Below are positions 32,356-41,312 of a DNA stretch of 64,000 bases, one piece after another. This DNA is from Chryseobacterium pennae (GTDB lineage Bacteria > Bacteroidota > Bacteroidia > Flavobacteriales > Weeksellaceae): NCBI RefSeq assembly GCF_003385515.1, contig NZ_QNVT01000033.1, positions 1 to 64,000 on the forward strand. The letters run 5' to 3'. A program made the translations under genes and the position numbers. Positions within the stretch are counted from its first letter, which is position 1, and every line of letters begins with the position of its first letter. Below the pieces are notes generated by a model. The model was not told the DNA's origin and did not search any database. It saw nothing but the letters and a program-made list of their open reading frames with translations.

Positions 32356-33246
32356 CTATTTGTCCTGAGGAATTGGATTGAATTGTGAATTTTCAATGGT
32401 AAGAGCTTTGGTCGTAAGATCATAATGATCATTCATAGACATTACGTGAACCGTTAAATTATCAATAGAGATAGGCTCTCCAAGGTTAATATTGGTAAGG
32501 TTAGTATCCTTAATAAATCTTCCGTCTACCAGAATCACCAGCCCGGAACCTACAGCGGTCATCACATCATTATGAATGAAAAGTCCAGTATCTTCCCCAA
32601 GGCCAATTCCCAGTGTTCTTGGATTATTCACCACAGCCTGGAAAAGACGCCCGATTCTGCCTCTTTGTACAAAATGGGTATCAATGATAACATTATCAAT
32701 TAATCCCAACCCTTGTGTTGTTTTAATTTCTCCCTTTAATAAAGCTTCAGAGCTGCTTCCCTGATAAATCATATTTTCAGAAGCTGCTGCAGCACCTGCT
32801 GAAGTTCCGGAATAAATAAAGTCCTGTTCCTGATATTTCAATAAAATGGTATCGTGAAATCTGGTTCCTCCAAGAATAGAGGTTAGTCTCAGCTGATCTC
32901 CTCCTGTAAACATCATGACATCTGCAGCATTCGCTCTGGCTACCATGGCGTCAGAGTTGGCTTCTTCACGGTTATGAATATCAAGAACATTTACATTTTT
33001 AGCACCCAGAAATTCAAATGCTTTTTTGTATTCAGAACCTACAATCTGAGGAATTTGAGAGGCTGTTGTTACGATTTCAATGACAGAATCTTCCTTATAT
33101 TTAGATTCGTTGATGATCTTTCGCAGAATCCCCCGCTCAAAAAAGTTAAGATTCTTTTCAATATTCTGATCGTAGTCGGTTTCTGCAAAACTTCCTTTAT
33201 TTACAGCTCCTCCGATTACTATTAATTTTCCAGTAGGTTTAGTCAT
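32356..33246 (-). CDS. cphB: Cyanophycinase
   Basis: A 296-residue serine exopeptidase of peptidase family S51. It has KLIVIGGAVNKG at residues 7-18, FTGGDQLRLTSILGG near 113-127 and the nucleophile elbow YSGTSAGA with Ser149. DTHFVQRGRIGRLFQAV near 200 is the family block that binds the polymer end. The enzyme cuts cyanophycin (multi-L-arginyl-poly-L-aspartate) to beta-Asp-Arg dipeptides. No signal sequence, so intracellular. It is divergent from cphA; a TAATTTTG box lies just 4 bases upstream of the start codon (33251-33258). Confidence 0.95.
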   Translation of the reverse strand: MTKPTGKLIVIGGAVNKGSFAETDYDQNIEKNLNFFERGILRKIINESKYKEDSVIEIVTTASQIPQIVGSEYKKAFEFLGAKNVNVLDIHNREEANSDAMVARANAADVMMFTGGDQLRLTSILGGTRFHDTILLKYQEQDFIYSGTSAGAAAASENMIYQGSSSEALLKGEIKTTQGLGLIDNVIIDTHFVQRGRIGRLFQAVVNNPRTLGIGLGEDTGLFIHNDVMTAVGSGLVILVDGRFIKDTNLTNINLGEPISIDNLTVHVMSMNDHYDLTTKALTIENSQFNPIPQDK

Positions 33247-33250
33247 GGTA

Positions 33251-33258
33251 CAAAATTA
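33251..33258 (-). promoter_or_regulatory. -7-like box abutting the cphB start
   Basis: TAATTTTG on the minus strand, followed after four bases by the ATG. If used, transcription would begin at or inside the start codon, implying a leaderless message or a slightly later start. Confidence 0.35.
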
Positions 33259-33391
33259 AAAAATAATTAACATATTTGGCGAATTTCGTGCCATCTTTAG
33301 TTGATTTTTAATGTTTTAGAAATGTGAATAAAAATTATTTTTTTTTTGATAAATCTTCAAGTGTGCTATAGTTTCGTTTAGGGTTTTATAT

Positions 33392-33399
33392 TATATTTG
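33392..33399 (+). promoter_or_regulatory. -7 promoter box of cphA
   Basis: TATATTTG fits TAnnTTTG exactly and lies 44 bases before the cphA start codon in the 197-base cphB-cphA spacer. The distal box is only a weak TTTC near 33372. Confidence 0.5.
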
Positions 33400-33443
33400 A
33401 TTATAAAATAAGTTATTATTAACTGTTAAAATGCCAATAGACT

Positions 33444-36074
33444 ATGAAAATCGAAAAGATTCAGGCACTACGCGGTCCTAATATCTGGAGTATCAGAAGA
33501 AAGAAGCTGATACAGATGAGGTTGGACCTTGAGGAAATGGAGAATTATCCTACCAATAAAATAGATGGATTTAGGGAAAGAATTGAAAAATTAATCCCGT
33601 CACTGATTACCCATAGGTGTTCAGAAGGAGTGGAAGGTGGTTTTTTCCATAGGGTGGAAACTGGAACCTGGATGGGACATGTCATTGAGCATATTGCTTT
33701 GGAAATACAGACCCTGGCGGGGATGGATGTTGGCTTTGGAAGAACCCGGGAAACCAAATCACCGGGAGTGTATAATGTGGTATTCAATTACCTTGAAGAA
33801 AATGTAGGAATTTATGCTGCTGAAGAAGCCGTAAAGATTGCAGAAACATTAATTGAAGGAAAAGATTATGACCTGAATGCCTGTATTCAAAAGTTAAAAG
33901 AGATCAGGGAACGTGTTCGTTTGGGGCCATCAACCGGAAGTATTGTAGAAGAAGCTGTTTCCAGAAAAATACCATGGATCAGATTGGGAACAAATTCATT
34001 GGTGCAGCTTGGATATGGGGTCAACCAACAGCGTTTTCAAGCCACAATTACGGGAAAGACAAGTTCTATTGCGGTAGATATTGCCTGTAATAAAGAACTA
34101 ACCAAAAGAATGCTTCATGATGCAGCCATTCCGGTACCCATCGGTGATCTTATTGTAGATGAAGAAGGTTTAAATACAGTAATCAAAAGAATAGGATATC
34201 CAATTGTTTTAAAACCTTTGGATGGAAATCATGGAAAAGGGTCATCCATCAATGTCAATGACTGGGAGGCTGCTAAAACAGGACTGGAACACGCCCAGAA
34301 ATATTCCAGAAAAGTAATCGTTGAAAAATACATTACAGGTTATGATTTCAGGGTTTTGGTGATCGATAATAAAATGGTAGCTGCGGCAAGAAGAGTTCCT
34401 GCTCACATCGTTGGAGATGGAGAACTGAATATCCAGCAACTTATTGAAAAAGAGAATAAAGATCCGCGAAGAGGCTATGGTCACGAAAATGTCCTGACCG
34501 AAATTGAAGTGGATAAAGATACTCTGGAGTTGCTTGAAAAGCTTCAATATACTCTGGAAACTATTCCGCAAAGGGGAGAAATTGTTTACCTGAAGTCTAC
34601 CGCTAATCTTTCTACAGGAGGAACGTCAATCGATGTGACCGATATGGTACATCCGGAAAATATCACGATGGCAGAAAGGATTTCCAAGATTATTGGACTA
34701 GATGTTTGTGGGATTGATATTATGGCGGAAAACCTTACACAACCCTTAAAAGAAAGTGGTGGAGCCATTATAGAAGTTAATGCTGCTCCCGGATTCAGAA
34801 TGCATCTGGCTCCAAGTGAAGGGCTGCCAAGAAACGTTGCAGCTCCGGTTGTCGATATGTTGTATCCACAGGGAAAACCTTTCACTATTCCGATTATTGC
34901 AGTCACAGGTACAAACGGGAAGACAACCACAACAAGACTGATCTCGCATATTGTAAAAAGCAATGGATACAGAGTAGGGTTTACTACTTCAGATGGAATT
35001 TATATCCAGAATACCATGTTGTCAAAAGGGGATACTACAGGTCCGCTTTCAGCAGAATTTATTTTAAAGGATCCTACCGTGGAATTTGCAGTTTTGGAGA
35101 CTGCCAGAGGAGGAATTCTTCGTTCGGGATTAGGATATTCGCAGTGTGATATTGGGGTTTTAACCAATATTGAGGAGGATCATTTGGGAATGAATGATAT
35201 TCACAACTTAAGAGACCTTACCAAAGTAAAGCGGGTAGTATTAGACAGTGTGAAGAAGACAGGATGGAGTGTTCTGAATGCAGACAATAAATATTCTATG
35301 AAAATTGTAAACGACCTTGATTGTAACGTTGCGATTTTCAGTATGGATGAAAACAATCCGCATATTGTGAAATTTGCAAAAGAGGGAAGAATCACCTGTG
35401 TTTATGAAGAAGGATTTGTAACCATCAAAAAAGGCGACTGGAAGATCAGAATCGGTAAAGCAAAAGATTTCCCGATTACGATGGAAGGAAAAGCCAGATT
35501 CATGATTGAAAATGTATTGGCAGCCAGTTTGGCAAGTTATCTTCACGGATTTGGGATTGAAGATATTTCCAATTCATTAAGAACCTTTATTCCAAGTGCA
35601 CAGCTTACCCCGGGAAGATTAAATGTCTTTAAGTTTAAAAGCTTTAAAGTGTTGATTGATTTTGCCCACAATCCATCCGGATATGAAGCCATTGAAGATT
35701 ATCTTAAAAATGTTGAGGCAACAAAGAAAATAGGAATTATTTCCGGTGTTGGAGACAGAAGAGATAGTGATATCAGAGAATGCGGAAAGATTGCAGGAAG
35801 AATGTTTGATCATATCATCATCCGAAATGAAAAACATCTTCGTGGGAGAACAGAAGAGGAAATCAACGGATTGATTATCGAAGGAATGCAGTCTTCAGGA
35901 AAAGATGTCAGCTACGAAATTATTCCTAAAGAAATTGAAGCATTGAAGCATGCCATGGGCATGGCTGAAGACGGAACATTTATTACCGCTTTAAGTGACG
36001 TAATTTCCAATGCGATTGATCTTGTTCAGGAATATCAGGCAAGAGAGCTGCTGGAAGACGATAAAAACGGATAA
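33444..36074 (+). CDS. cphA: Cyanophycin synthetase
   Basis: An 876-residue three-part ligase of normal length. Residues 1-160: the N-domain that holds the growing chain (RGPNIWSIRRKKLI, GTWMGHVIEHIALEIQTLAGMDVGFGR). Residues 220-480: an ATP-grasp domain (IVLKPLDGNHGKGSSI; IIEVNAAPGFRMHL) that adds Asp to the backbone. Residues 485-870: a Mur-ligase-like domain with P-loop VTGTNGKTTTTR at about 487-498 and DFAHNPSGYEAI, which adds Arg to the beta-carboxyl. It makes the nitrogen reserve cyanophycin in the cytoplasm. The gene is followed by its own terminator. Confidence 0.97.
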   Translation: MKIEKIQALRGPNIWSIRRKKLIQMRLDLEEMENYPTNKIDGFRERIEKLIPSLITHRCSEGVEGGFFHRVETGTWMGHVIEHIALEIQTLAGMDVGFGRTRETKSPGVYNVVFNYLEENVGIYAAEEAVKIAETLIEGKDYDLNACIQKLKEIRERVRLGPSTGSIVEEAVSRKIPWIRLGTNSLVQLGYGVNQQRFQATITGKTSSIAVDIACNKELTKRMLHDAAIPVPIGDLIVDEEGLNTVIKRIGYPIVLKPLDGNHGKGSSINVNDWEAAKTGLEHAQKYSRKVIVEKYITGYDFRVLVIDNKMVAAARRVPAHIVGDGELNIQQLIEKENKDPRRGYGHENVLTEIEVDKDTLELLEKLQYTLETIPQRGEIVYLKSTANLSTGGTSIDVTDMVHPENITMAERISKIIGLDVCGIDIMAENLTQPLKESGGAIIEVNAAPGFRMHLAPSEGLPRNVAAPVVDMLYPQGKPFTIPIIAVTGTNGKTTTTRLISHIVKSNGYRVGFTTSDGIYIQNTMLSKGDTTGPLSAEFILKDPTVEFAVLETARGGILRSGLGYSQCDIGVLTNIEEDHLGMNDIHNLRDLTKVKRVVLDSVKKTGWSVLNADNKYSMKIVNDLDCNVAIFSMDENNPHIVKFAKEGRITCVYEEGFVTIKKGDWKIRIGKAKDFPITMEGKARFMIENVLAASLASYLHGFGIEDISNSLRTFIPSAQLTPGRLNVFKFKSFKVLIDFAHNPSGYEAIEDYLKNVEATKKIGIISGVGDRRDSDIRECGKIAGRMFDHIIIRNEKHLRGRTEEEINGLIIEGMQSSGKDVSYEIIPKEIEALKHAMGMAEDGTFITALSDVISNAIDLVQEYQARELLEDDKNG

Positions 36075-36097
36075 ATAAAATTTTTATAAGCTTATTA

Positions 36098-36139
36098 AAA
36101 TTGCAATACGAAATCTATAAAACGTATTGCAATTTTTTT
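36098..36139 (+). terminator. cphA terminator
   Basis: A perfect 13-bp stem, AAATTGCAATACG with its complement around a 12-base loop, ends in a T run, 24 bases after the cphA stop codon. Confidence 0.85.
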
Positions 36140-36242
36140 ATACCATAGTATAGAGATGCTTTTTAAGAGGGAAAGTATTTTTAACTTTTCTTTAAAAGTG
36201 ATAAAAAATAAAAATTATTAACTTGCCATACGATCAGTTTTT

Positions 36243-37673
36243 ATGAAAAAGGTATTCTTTATTTTCTTTCTTTACTTTTCTATACAGTCTTATTCTCAAA
36301 ACTATACCCCGGCAAAGTTAGATAGTATTACGAGTATTTATAAAAATAAAGGAGAGTATGAAAAGGTATTTCAATATAATATAGCTGCACTTCGATATTA
36401 TAAAGAACATGATAATCCCGAAGGCAGTGCTTTAGCTAATATTAATATTGCCAATGCATTTTCTACATTCGATGAACACCAGAAAAGCCTTCATTATCTG
36501 GATGAAGCAAGAAAGCAGCTTAAACATATTAGCAACAATGGGCTGAATGCCAGATTATGCAATGAAATTGCCAGAAATTATGCTTTTCTTGGTCTTTATA
36601 ACCAATCCAATATTCAGTTGAACCAATCTATAAAATATCTTAAACATGCTCCTGATACAAAAGAGAACAAGAATTCTTTATTTTTTGTTTATCTCTGGAA
36701 GTGGTCCAATTTTGAGGATTTAAAGCTTCCTGATTCTATTAATCTGATGCGTAAAAAAGGATTGAAAACCTTTCCTGATGAACCTAAAATTTATGTAAGA
36801 ATTGCAGAACAGTTTTTATCACAAAAACAACAGTTGGACTCTGTTGAATATTATCTGAATAAAGCATCGCTGTTAGCCGTGAAAAATAAAAGCTCTCTTC
36901 ATACATATGGAGCTATTGCAACAAGGCGTGGAAATTTATACACCCTGAAAAAAGAGTATACAAAAGCACTTACCTATTATCAGGAATCTTTACCCATCTA
37001 TCTGAAAATAAACCGGGGTGCAGATATCATAAATACATATAAAAAGATTTATGAAACTTATCTGGCCTTACATGATATTCCAAAAGCGAATGAATATCTG
37101 ACAAAATATACTCAACTCAATGATAGTGTTCAATCCGGGGAAAGAAAAGCAGTTGCTTCTGTTATTAATAATCTGGCTATTGAGCAGGAAAAAGAAAGGA
37201 ATGACCTCTATGCCATTATTTCTGCAATTGCGGGCATTGCTGCGGTATCTCTTCTTGCTGTGTTTATGATTAGAAAACGGAATAACAACAAAAATAGAGG
37301 AAGAGATCAGCTGCTTGAAAAACAGAAAAAAATAATTGATGAAAAAATAATAGAAACAGATAAGCTGAAAAAGAAAGTAGATACTTCCATTAATGATTTA
37401 TCTAAGATGGCAACATCAAATAACCCCTTTTTTATTAGCAAGTTTAAAGAAGTTTATCCGGAATTTCATGAAAGACTTATTTTACAATATCCTGAACTTA
37501 CCAATCATGATATAAAATTTATTGCTTATTTGAGGCTTAATCTTACCAATAAAGAAATCGGGCAATGTGGAAATGTGACAGTAAGAGCTGTTGAAACCAA
37601 AAAATACAGACTTAAAAAGAAGCTCGAATTACCCGCTGATGTAGATTTAGGAGCTTGGGTTTTAGAGTTGTAA
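36243..37673 (+). CDS. Membrane-anchored TPR protein with C-terminal helix-turn-helix
   Basis: A 476-residue protein. Residues 1-19 form a signal peptide (MKKVFFIFFLYFSIQSYSQ). Residues 20-310 hold TPR-like helices (YEKVFQYNIAALRYYKEH, GNLYTLKKEYTKALTYYQESL) expected outside the inner membrane. A single membrane helix lies at about 322-343 (YAIISAIAGIAAVSLLAVFMI), followed by a coiled-coil linker and a cytosolic LuxR-like HTH at 415-470 (LTNKEIGQCGNVTVRAVETKKYRLKKKL). This is the Bacteroidota one-component sensor/regulator plan. The signal is unknown, and neither flank is clearly its target. Confidence 0.85.
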   Translation: MKKVFFIFFLYFSIQSYSQNYTPAKLDSITSIYKNKGEYEKVFQYNIAALRYYKEHDNPEGSALANINIANAFSTFDEHQKSLHYLDEARKQLKHISNNGLNARLCNEIARNYAFLGLYNQSNIQLNQSIKYLKHAPDTKENKNSLFFVYLWKWSNFEDLKLPDSINLMRKKGLKTFPDEPKIYVRIAEQFLSQKQQLDSVEYYLNKASLLAVKNKSSLHTYGAIATRRGNLYTLKKEYTKALTYYQESLPIYLKINRGADIINTYKKIYETYLALHDIPKANEYLTKYTQLNDSVQSGERKAVASVINNLAIEQEKERNDLYAIISAIAGIAAVSLLAVFMIRKRNNNKNRGRDQLLEKQKKIIDEKIIETDKLKKKVDTSINDLSKMATSNNPFFISKFKEVYPEFHERLILQYPELTNHDIKFIAYLRLNLTNKEIGQCGNVTVRAVETKKYRLKKKLELPADVDLGAWVLEL

Positions 37674-37676
37674 TAA

Positions 37677-37706
37677 AAAATACCTCAACTCTTGCTGAGG
37701 TATTTT
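37677..37706. terminator. Terminator between convergent genes
   Basis: An 11-bp stem AAAATACCTCA/TGAGGTATTTT with an 8-base loop lies between the TPR-HTH gene and the beta-lactamase gene. Confidence 0.8.
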
Positions 37707-37713
37707 CAATTCA

Positions 37714-38883
37714 TTATAAACTCATATTCTTTTCTACATAAGATAAAATTTTATACGCAATGTCAATCCTTTCAGAATTAGGATAATTTTTATTGGCAAG
37801 AATTACAATTCCAATTTTTTTTGAAGGAACATACATTACATAGGATGCGAAACCATTGGTAGCTCCTGTTTTATTTATCAGCACATCAGTTTGTGGTTTT
37901 TGATGGGGTATTATTTCCCTGACAGGATTGGGTTTATAGATCAGGTCATAGGAATTTCCTTTTTGAAGCTGTTCCAATGTTACCGGATAATTATATTGTT
38001 CCCAGATAAGGTCCTGAGTCATTTCTGAAGTGTTAAAATAACCGGTATGGGTCTTCATTAACGCCGCAGATAACTTACTGTCTATTTTTCCAATTCCCAT
38101 ATTGGCATCTACAAATTTGATCATATCCTGTGTACATGATTTTACCCCATATGCCTCATCAGCCAAAACTCCTGGATTTAAGCGTATCGGTTTGTCATTA
38201 TTATCATAACCCCATGCGTAATCATTCATGTTTTTGGCAGGGATTTTATAAAATGTATTATTTAAACTCATTTTAGCAAATACATTTTCAGTCATGGCTG
38301 CTGTGAAGGGCTGTTGCATTGTTCTCCCGGCGATAACCCCCAATAAACCTATACTTGGATTGGTGTACATCCTTTGAGTACCTGCTGGATAATCGGGTTT
38401 CCAATTTTTATAGTACTCGATAAGCTGTTCGTTATTGGTGACTTCATCAGGCAGCTGCAAAGTGAATCCACCTGCAGTATGTGTTCCCAGATTGTACAGT
38501 TTTATATGATCAAAAGCTGTGTTTTTGAGTTCAGGCATATACTTACTCACGGGATCAGAAAAATTGAGCGTTCCGTTAACCTGTGATAAACTAGCTAGGG
38601 TAGCCGTGAATGTTTTACTTACGGACCCCAGTTCAAATAAGGTTTTATTGGTAATTTCTATATGGTTTTCTTTTGAAGCTAATCCGTAATTGAAAAATGT
38701 ATGTTTACCCTTTACACTTACAGCAATACTTATACCTGGAATTTTATTTTTTTCCATGACAGGTTTTACCAAAGTATTTAAATAGTTAGTAAAGCCTGAC
38801 GTATTTTCTTTTTTTGAATGAGTGCAGTTTGATAAAAAGGATAGACATAATACCGCAACAGATATACTTTTTAAACTTTGCAT
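37714..38883 (-). CDS. ampC: Class C beta-lactamase, predicted lipoprotein
   Basis: A 389-residue serine beta-lactamase of AmpC length and order. It has Ser87-x-x-Lys90 in ELGSVSKTFTA, Tyr173-x-Asn175 in RMYTNPSIGLLG, and Lys338-Thr-Gly in NKTGATNGFASYV followed by VPSKKIGIVILANKNYPN, which are the class C hallmarks rather than those of the looser EstB/DD-peptidase group. The N-terminus ends in a lipobox (FLSNC, Cys20), so the enzyme is probably lipid-anchored, unlike soluble enterobacterial AmpC. There is no ampR-type regulator beside it. A TACTTTTG -7 box lies at 38941-38948. Hydrolysis spectrum cannot be read from sequence. Confidence 0.85.
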   Translation of the reverse strand: MQSLKSISVAVLCLSFLSNCTHSKKENTSGFTNYLNTLVKPVMEKNKIPGISIAVSVKGKHTFFNYGLASKENHIEITNKTLFELGSVSKTFTATLASLSQVNGTLNFSDPVSKYMPELKNTAFDHIKLYNLGTHTAGGFTLQLPDEVTNNEQLIEYYKNWKPDYPAGTQRMYTNPSIGLLGVIAGRTMQQPFTAAMTENVFAKMSLNNTFYKIPAKNMNDYAWGYDNNDKPIRLNPGVLADEAYGVKSCTQDMIKFVDANMGIGKIDSKLSAALMKTHTGYFNTSEMTQDLIWEQYNYPVTLEQLQKGNSYDLIYKPNPVREIIPHQKPQTDVLINKTGATNGFASYVMYVPSKKIGIVILANKNYPNSERIDIAYKILSYVEKNMSL

Positions 38884-38940
38884 ATTTTAAGATTTTATAA
38901 TTGAACTTTTTACTAATACTTATTTCGAAAAATTGTTTAG

Positions 38941-38991
38941 CAAAAGTAAAAGAAATTTGCAGATAAAGCTTTACTACAATTCTACTACAAT
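38941..38991 (-). promoter_or_regulatory. Beta-lactamase promoter with upstream direct repeats
   Basis: The minus-strand -7 box TACTTTTG is at 38941-38948. Further upstream two direct copies of TACTACAAT (38972-38980 and 38983-38991) are spaced 11 bases apart, about one helical turn, in the place where an activator or repressor would bind. No regulator gene is adjacent. Confidence 0.4.
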
Positions 38992-39124
38992 AATTTAAGT
39001 TGTTTAAAATCAGTGCTATGTGGATTATAAAGAAGAGCTCTTGAAACGCGTATAAATAATATTACAGAACCATTTGAAGTGATTTTATCAGAGTTTTATC
39101 CTAAAAAGGACAGGTTTTTTTGTG

Positions 39125-39165
39125 AAAAATAATCGGCTGAACCAAAAGTTCAGCCGATTATTTTT
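39125..39165. terminator. Strong terminator of the ligase cluster
   Basis: A perfect 18-bp stem (AAAAATAATCGGCTGAAC and its complement) with a 5-base loop. It is placed 50 bases beyond the decayed ligase tail, so it probably ended the ancestral minus-strand ligase operon. Confidence 0.9.
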
Positions 39166-39215
39166 ATTGCGTTTAAAATGTATTGATCTGTTAGATAATC
39201 GTACTCAATGAGTTT

Positions 39216-39420
39216 TTATCCTTCCGCAAAAAAAGCATTAGGGCTTCCAATCCAGATAGCATCTTTCTTATTGAAATCTACATTTACCATGGCTGCCTTT
39301 GTCATTCTTCCCAGATTTTCCAGAAGGATAGGGCTTTCATCATTTTCTTTCCAGATATACAATAAACGGATCTCTGTTTTTGAAAACTGACCATTAATAT
39401 CTTCAATAGCATCAGCTATT
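39216..39420 (-). pseudogene. Decayed duplicate of the 3' end of the ATP-grasp gene at 40072
   Basis: Read on the minus strand, the last ~60 codons are an almost unchanged copy of the C-terminus of the ATP-grasp protein: EIRLLYIWKENDE-PILLENLGRM and then AAMVNVDFNKKDAIWIGS-NAFF, with few substitutions. There is no start codon; an in-frame stop precedes it, and it begins immediately after the MepB stop. About 54 bases are missing inside it, and the ends of the gap in the intact copy share TCTTCAA, so the loss looks like recombination between short repeats. Confidence 0.85.
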
Positions 39421-39424
39421 TAAT

Positions 39425-39916
39425 TTACATCTTAAGTAATATTTTTGCTTGGTGAAGTACTGCATCCTGATCTTCGGAAAATGTTAGAAAGTACTTCGTT
39501 TGCCAGTCCTGCGTTTTTTGAGCCTGTTTACTTTCTGTCTTATCCCAGACCGGGTAAACTCGGATTCCCCGTTTTCCTATCTTTTTTCCATGAGATAGAA
39601 TTCCTTTTTCCGCTAAAATATGCGTAGGGAAAATAAATATCCCTGAAAGATTATTTTTAAAAGCTGCAACGAGATAAAAGTCAATGTCATCTGTACTATT
39701 GAAAGGAGCCGTTTCTCCATTTTCATTTCTTTTCCAGATCGTTACGAACTGACCTGTTTTCGTAGGGGTTATTTTGGAAATACGGAACTTTATTTTCCAG
39801 TCATTCAAAGTGAAGTTAAAACCCGAATATTCTTTGCATTCTAATTCTTCTTCTACATTTGAGCAGCTGAATCCAAGAGGGTGAAACAGTTGTTCTTCTA
39901 TGGTCTTTAAATTCAA
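39425..39916 (-). CDS. MepB-family protein
   Basis: A 163-residue protein of the MepB family: YSGFNFTLNDWKIKFRISKITPTKTGQFVTIWKR near residue 29, then DIDFYLVAAFKNNLSGIFIFP and LSHGKKIGKRGIRVYPVWDK. MepB proteins are small and uncharacterised; in Staphylococcus one accompanies a MATE drug pump. Here it lies between the intact ATP-grasp gene and that gene's duplicated tail, so it appears to be a late insertion at the end of the operon. Expression is probably by read-through from upstream. Confidence 0.85.
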   Translation of the reverse strand: MNLKTIEEQLFHPLGFSCSNVEEELECKEYSGFNFTLNDWKIKFRISKITPTKTGQFVTIWKRNENGETAPFNSTDDIDFYLVAAFKNNLSGIFIFPTHILAEKGILSHGKKIGKRGIRVYPVWDKTESKQAQKTQDWQTKYFLTFSEDQDAVLHQAKILLKM

Positions 39917-40071
39917 GATTTTATATGTTTAAAGTTCAAGGTTTAAAGTTGGTTTCCATAATTATATTTAAGATAATCTGTTATTTGATGTGTGTAGCTA
40001 TATTTCACTCCTTTGGAGGGGGACCTAAGATTTGACGGGATGGTTCCGTAATGTGCAATATCAACCTTTAT

Positions 40072-41256
40072 TTATTCCTTTCCAAAAAAAGCATTAGAGC
40101 TTCCAATCCAAATGGCATCCTTCTTATTGAAATCTACATTTACCATGGCTGCCTTTGTCATTCTTCCCAGGTTTTCCAGAAGGATAGGGCGTTCATCATT
40201 TTCTTTCCAGATATATAACAAACGGATTTCTGCTTTTGAAAACTCTCCATTGATATCTTCAAAAATAGGTTCATAGGTTACTTTTCTTTGCAGAATATAA
40301 TTTTCTTTGTCTTCAATAGCATCTGTAATCTCCTTTGTTGGGTTTAGATTAACACCGCTTCCCGCAAATGAGAACAAGGGTTTCAGTACAAATTCTTCCA
40401 GATTTTCATTTTCCGGAAACTCATGAAGGAAATAACTTTTCGGAACAAATTGATGTTTTAATAAAGGTAAAAGAAATTTAGATATTTTAAAGAACCAGTT
40501 CGGATGAGTGATCCATTTTACATCAGCTTCTTCACGGAAATCAAATTCGGTTTTAAGATCCGGAATTCTGTCCAGTTCATCAAATATCACACGATTGTAG
40601 ATTCTTTTGATTTCAACAACCTTACCATCATTCTCATAATATAGTTTTTTGCCCTCTTTTTTTACTTTTGTCAGACAAACGGTTTTTATTCCTAATAGCT
40701 GTTCTGTCAAGACAAAATCAATAGCTGTTTTCTGTTTTTCAGGAAAAATTTCAAGAAGAATAACATTTTCAGGATTTTCATCACCCACAATCAGATCTTT
40801 TAAATGTTGTTTAAAAGTCTCATGGGGCATAGTATTGCGAATCTCTGAAAGAAAAGGATAAACTTCGCAGAAAGTATCTTCAAACTTTTTTTGGAAGGCA
40901 TATAATGACGGAAAAGCCTGAAGCTCGATCAGTTGTGGTTCGATTTCTCCATTTTCACTTTTGCAGATTCCAAAATCAATGGTGAAAAAGTGAGGCTGAT
41001 CTGTATCATTGGGAACCCGGCAGTTGTCTGGGACTGCTTTCTGAAGAGTCTCTGCAGGAAGCGCCTTGATCTGGTTGATGATACTTTCACTGGCATCAAG
41101 CAATTTACCTTCAAATTCTTTGGTAAGGAAAATCGGACTTTCGGAAACCCTGAAACCTTGCTCCACACCTCCTGTTTGCGCTAAAACTTCCTTCAGCTTT
41201 TTATATTTTTCATCTGAAAACTCCTGGTTAAACTGTTTTCTGTATTTTGGGATCAT
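40072..41256 (-). CDS. ATP-grasp-like ligase (cluster ligase 1)
   Basis: A 394-residue protein from MIPKYRKQFNQEF; a Met 13 codons upstream adds only a Lys-rich stretch. Residues 75-110 carry DFGICKSENGEIEPQLIELQAFPSLYAF, and about 285-345 carry the nucleotide-binding part FVLKPLFSFAGSGVNLNPT and ENYILQRKV. The C-terminus EIRLLYIWKENDE...NVDFNKKDA completes a glutathionylspermidine-synthetase-like or circularly permuted ATP-grasp pattern. It should join a carboxylate to an amine using ATP. It is the most downstream intact ligase gene and its tail has been duplicated. Substrates unknown. Confidence 0.75.
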   Translation of the reverse strand: MIPKYRKQFNQEFSDEKYKKLKEVLAQTGGVEQGFRVSESPIFLTKEFEGKLLDASESIINQIKALPAETLQKAVPDNCRVPNDTDQPHFFTIDFGICKSENGEIEPQLIELQAFPSLYAFQKKFEDTFCEVYPFLSEIRNTMPHETFKQHLKDLIVGDENPENVILLEIFPEKQKTAIDFVLTEQLLGIKTVCLTKVKKEGKKLYYENDGKVVEIKRIYNRVIFDELDRIPDLKTEFDFREEADVKWITHPNWFFKISKFLLPLLKHQFVPKSYFLHEFPENENLEEFVLKPLFSFAGSGVNLNPTKEITDAIEDKENYILQRKVTYEPIFEDINGEFSKAEIRLLYIWKENDERPILLENLGRMTKAAMVNVDFNKKDAIWIGSSNAFFGKE

Positions 41257-41312
41257 ATTTTTTTTCTTTTGTGATGGTAAAAAATCGAGCAGCAATGCCC
41301 GATGCTTTATAA

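Noticed and set aside
39208..39390. Plus-strand open frame of 60 codons
   Set aside because: It is the complement of the decayed ATP-grasp tail; the minus-strand translation matches the intact ligase closely, the plus-strand one matches nothing.
39917..40071. Repeated GTTTAAAGTT in the spacer as a regulatory site
   Set aside because: Two copies of a low-complexity 10-mer in AT-rich DNA next to a recent rearrangement; too weak to call.
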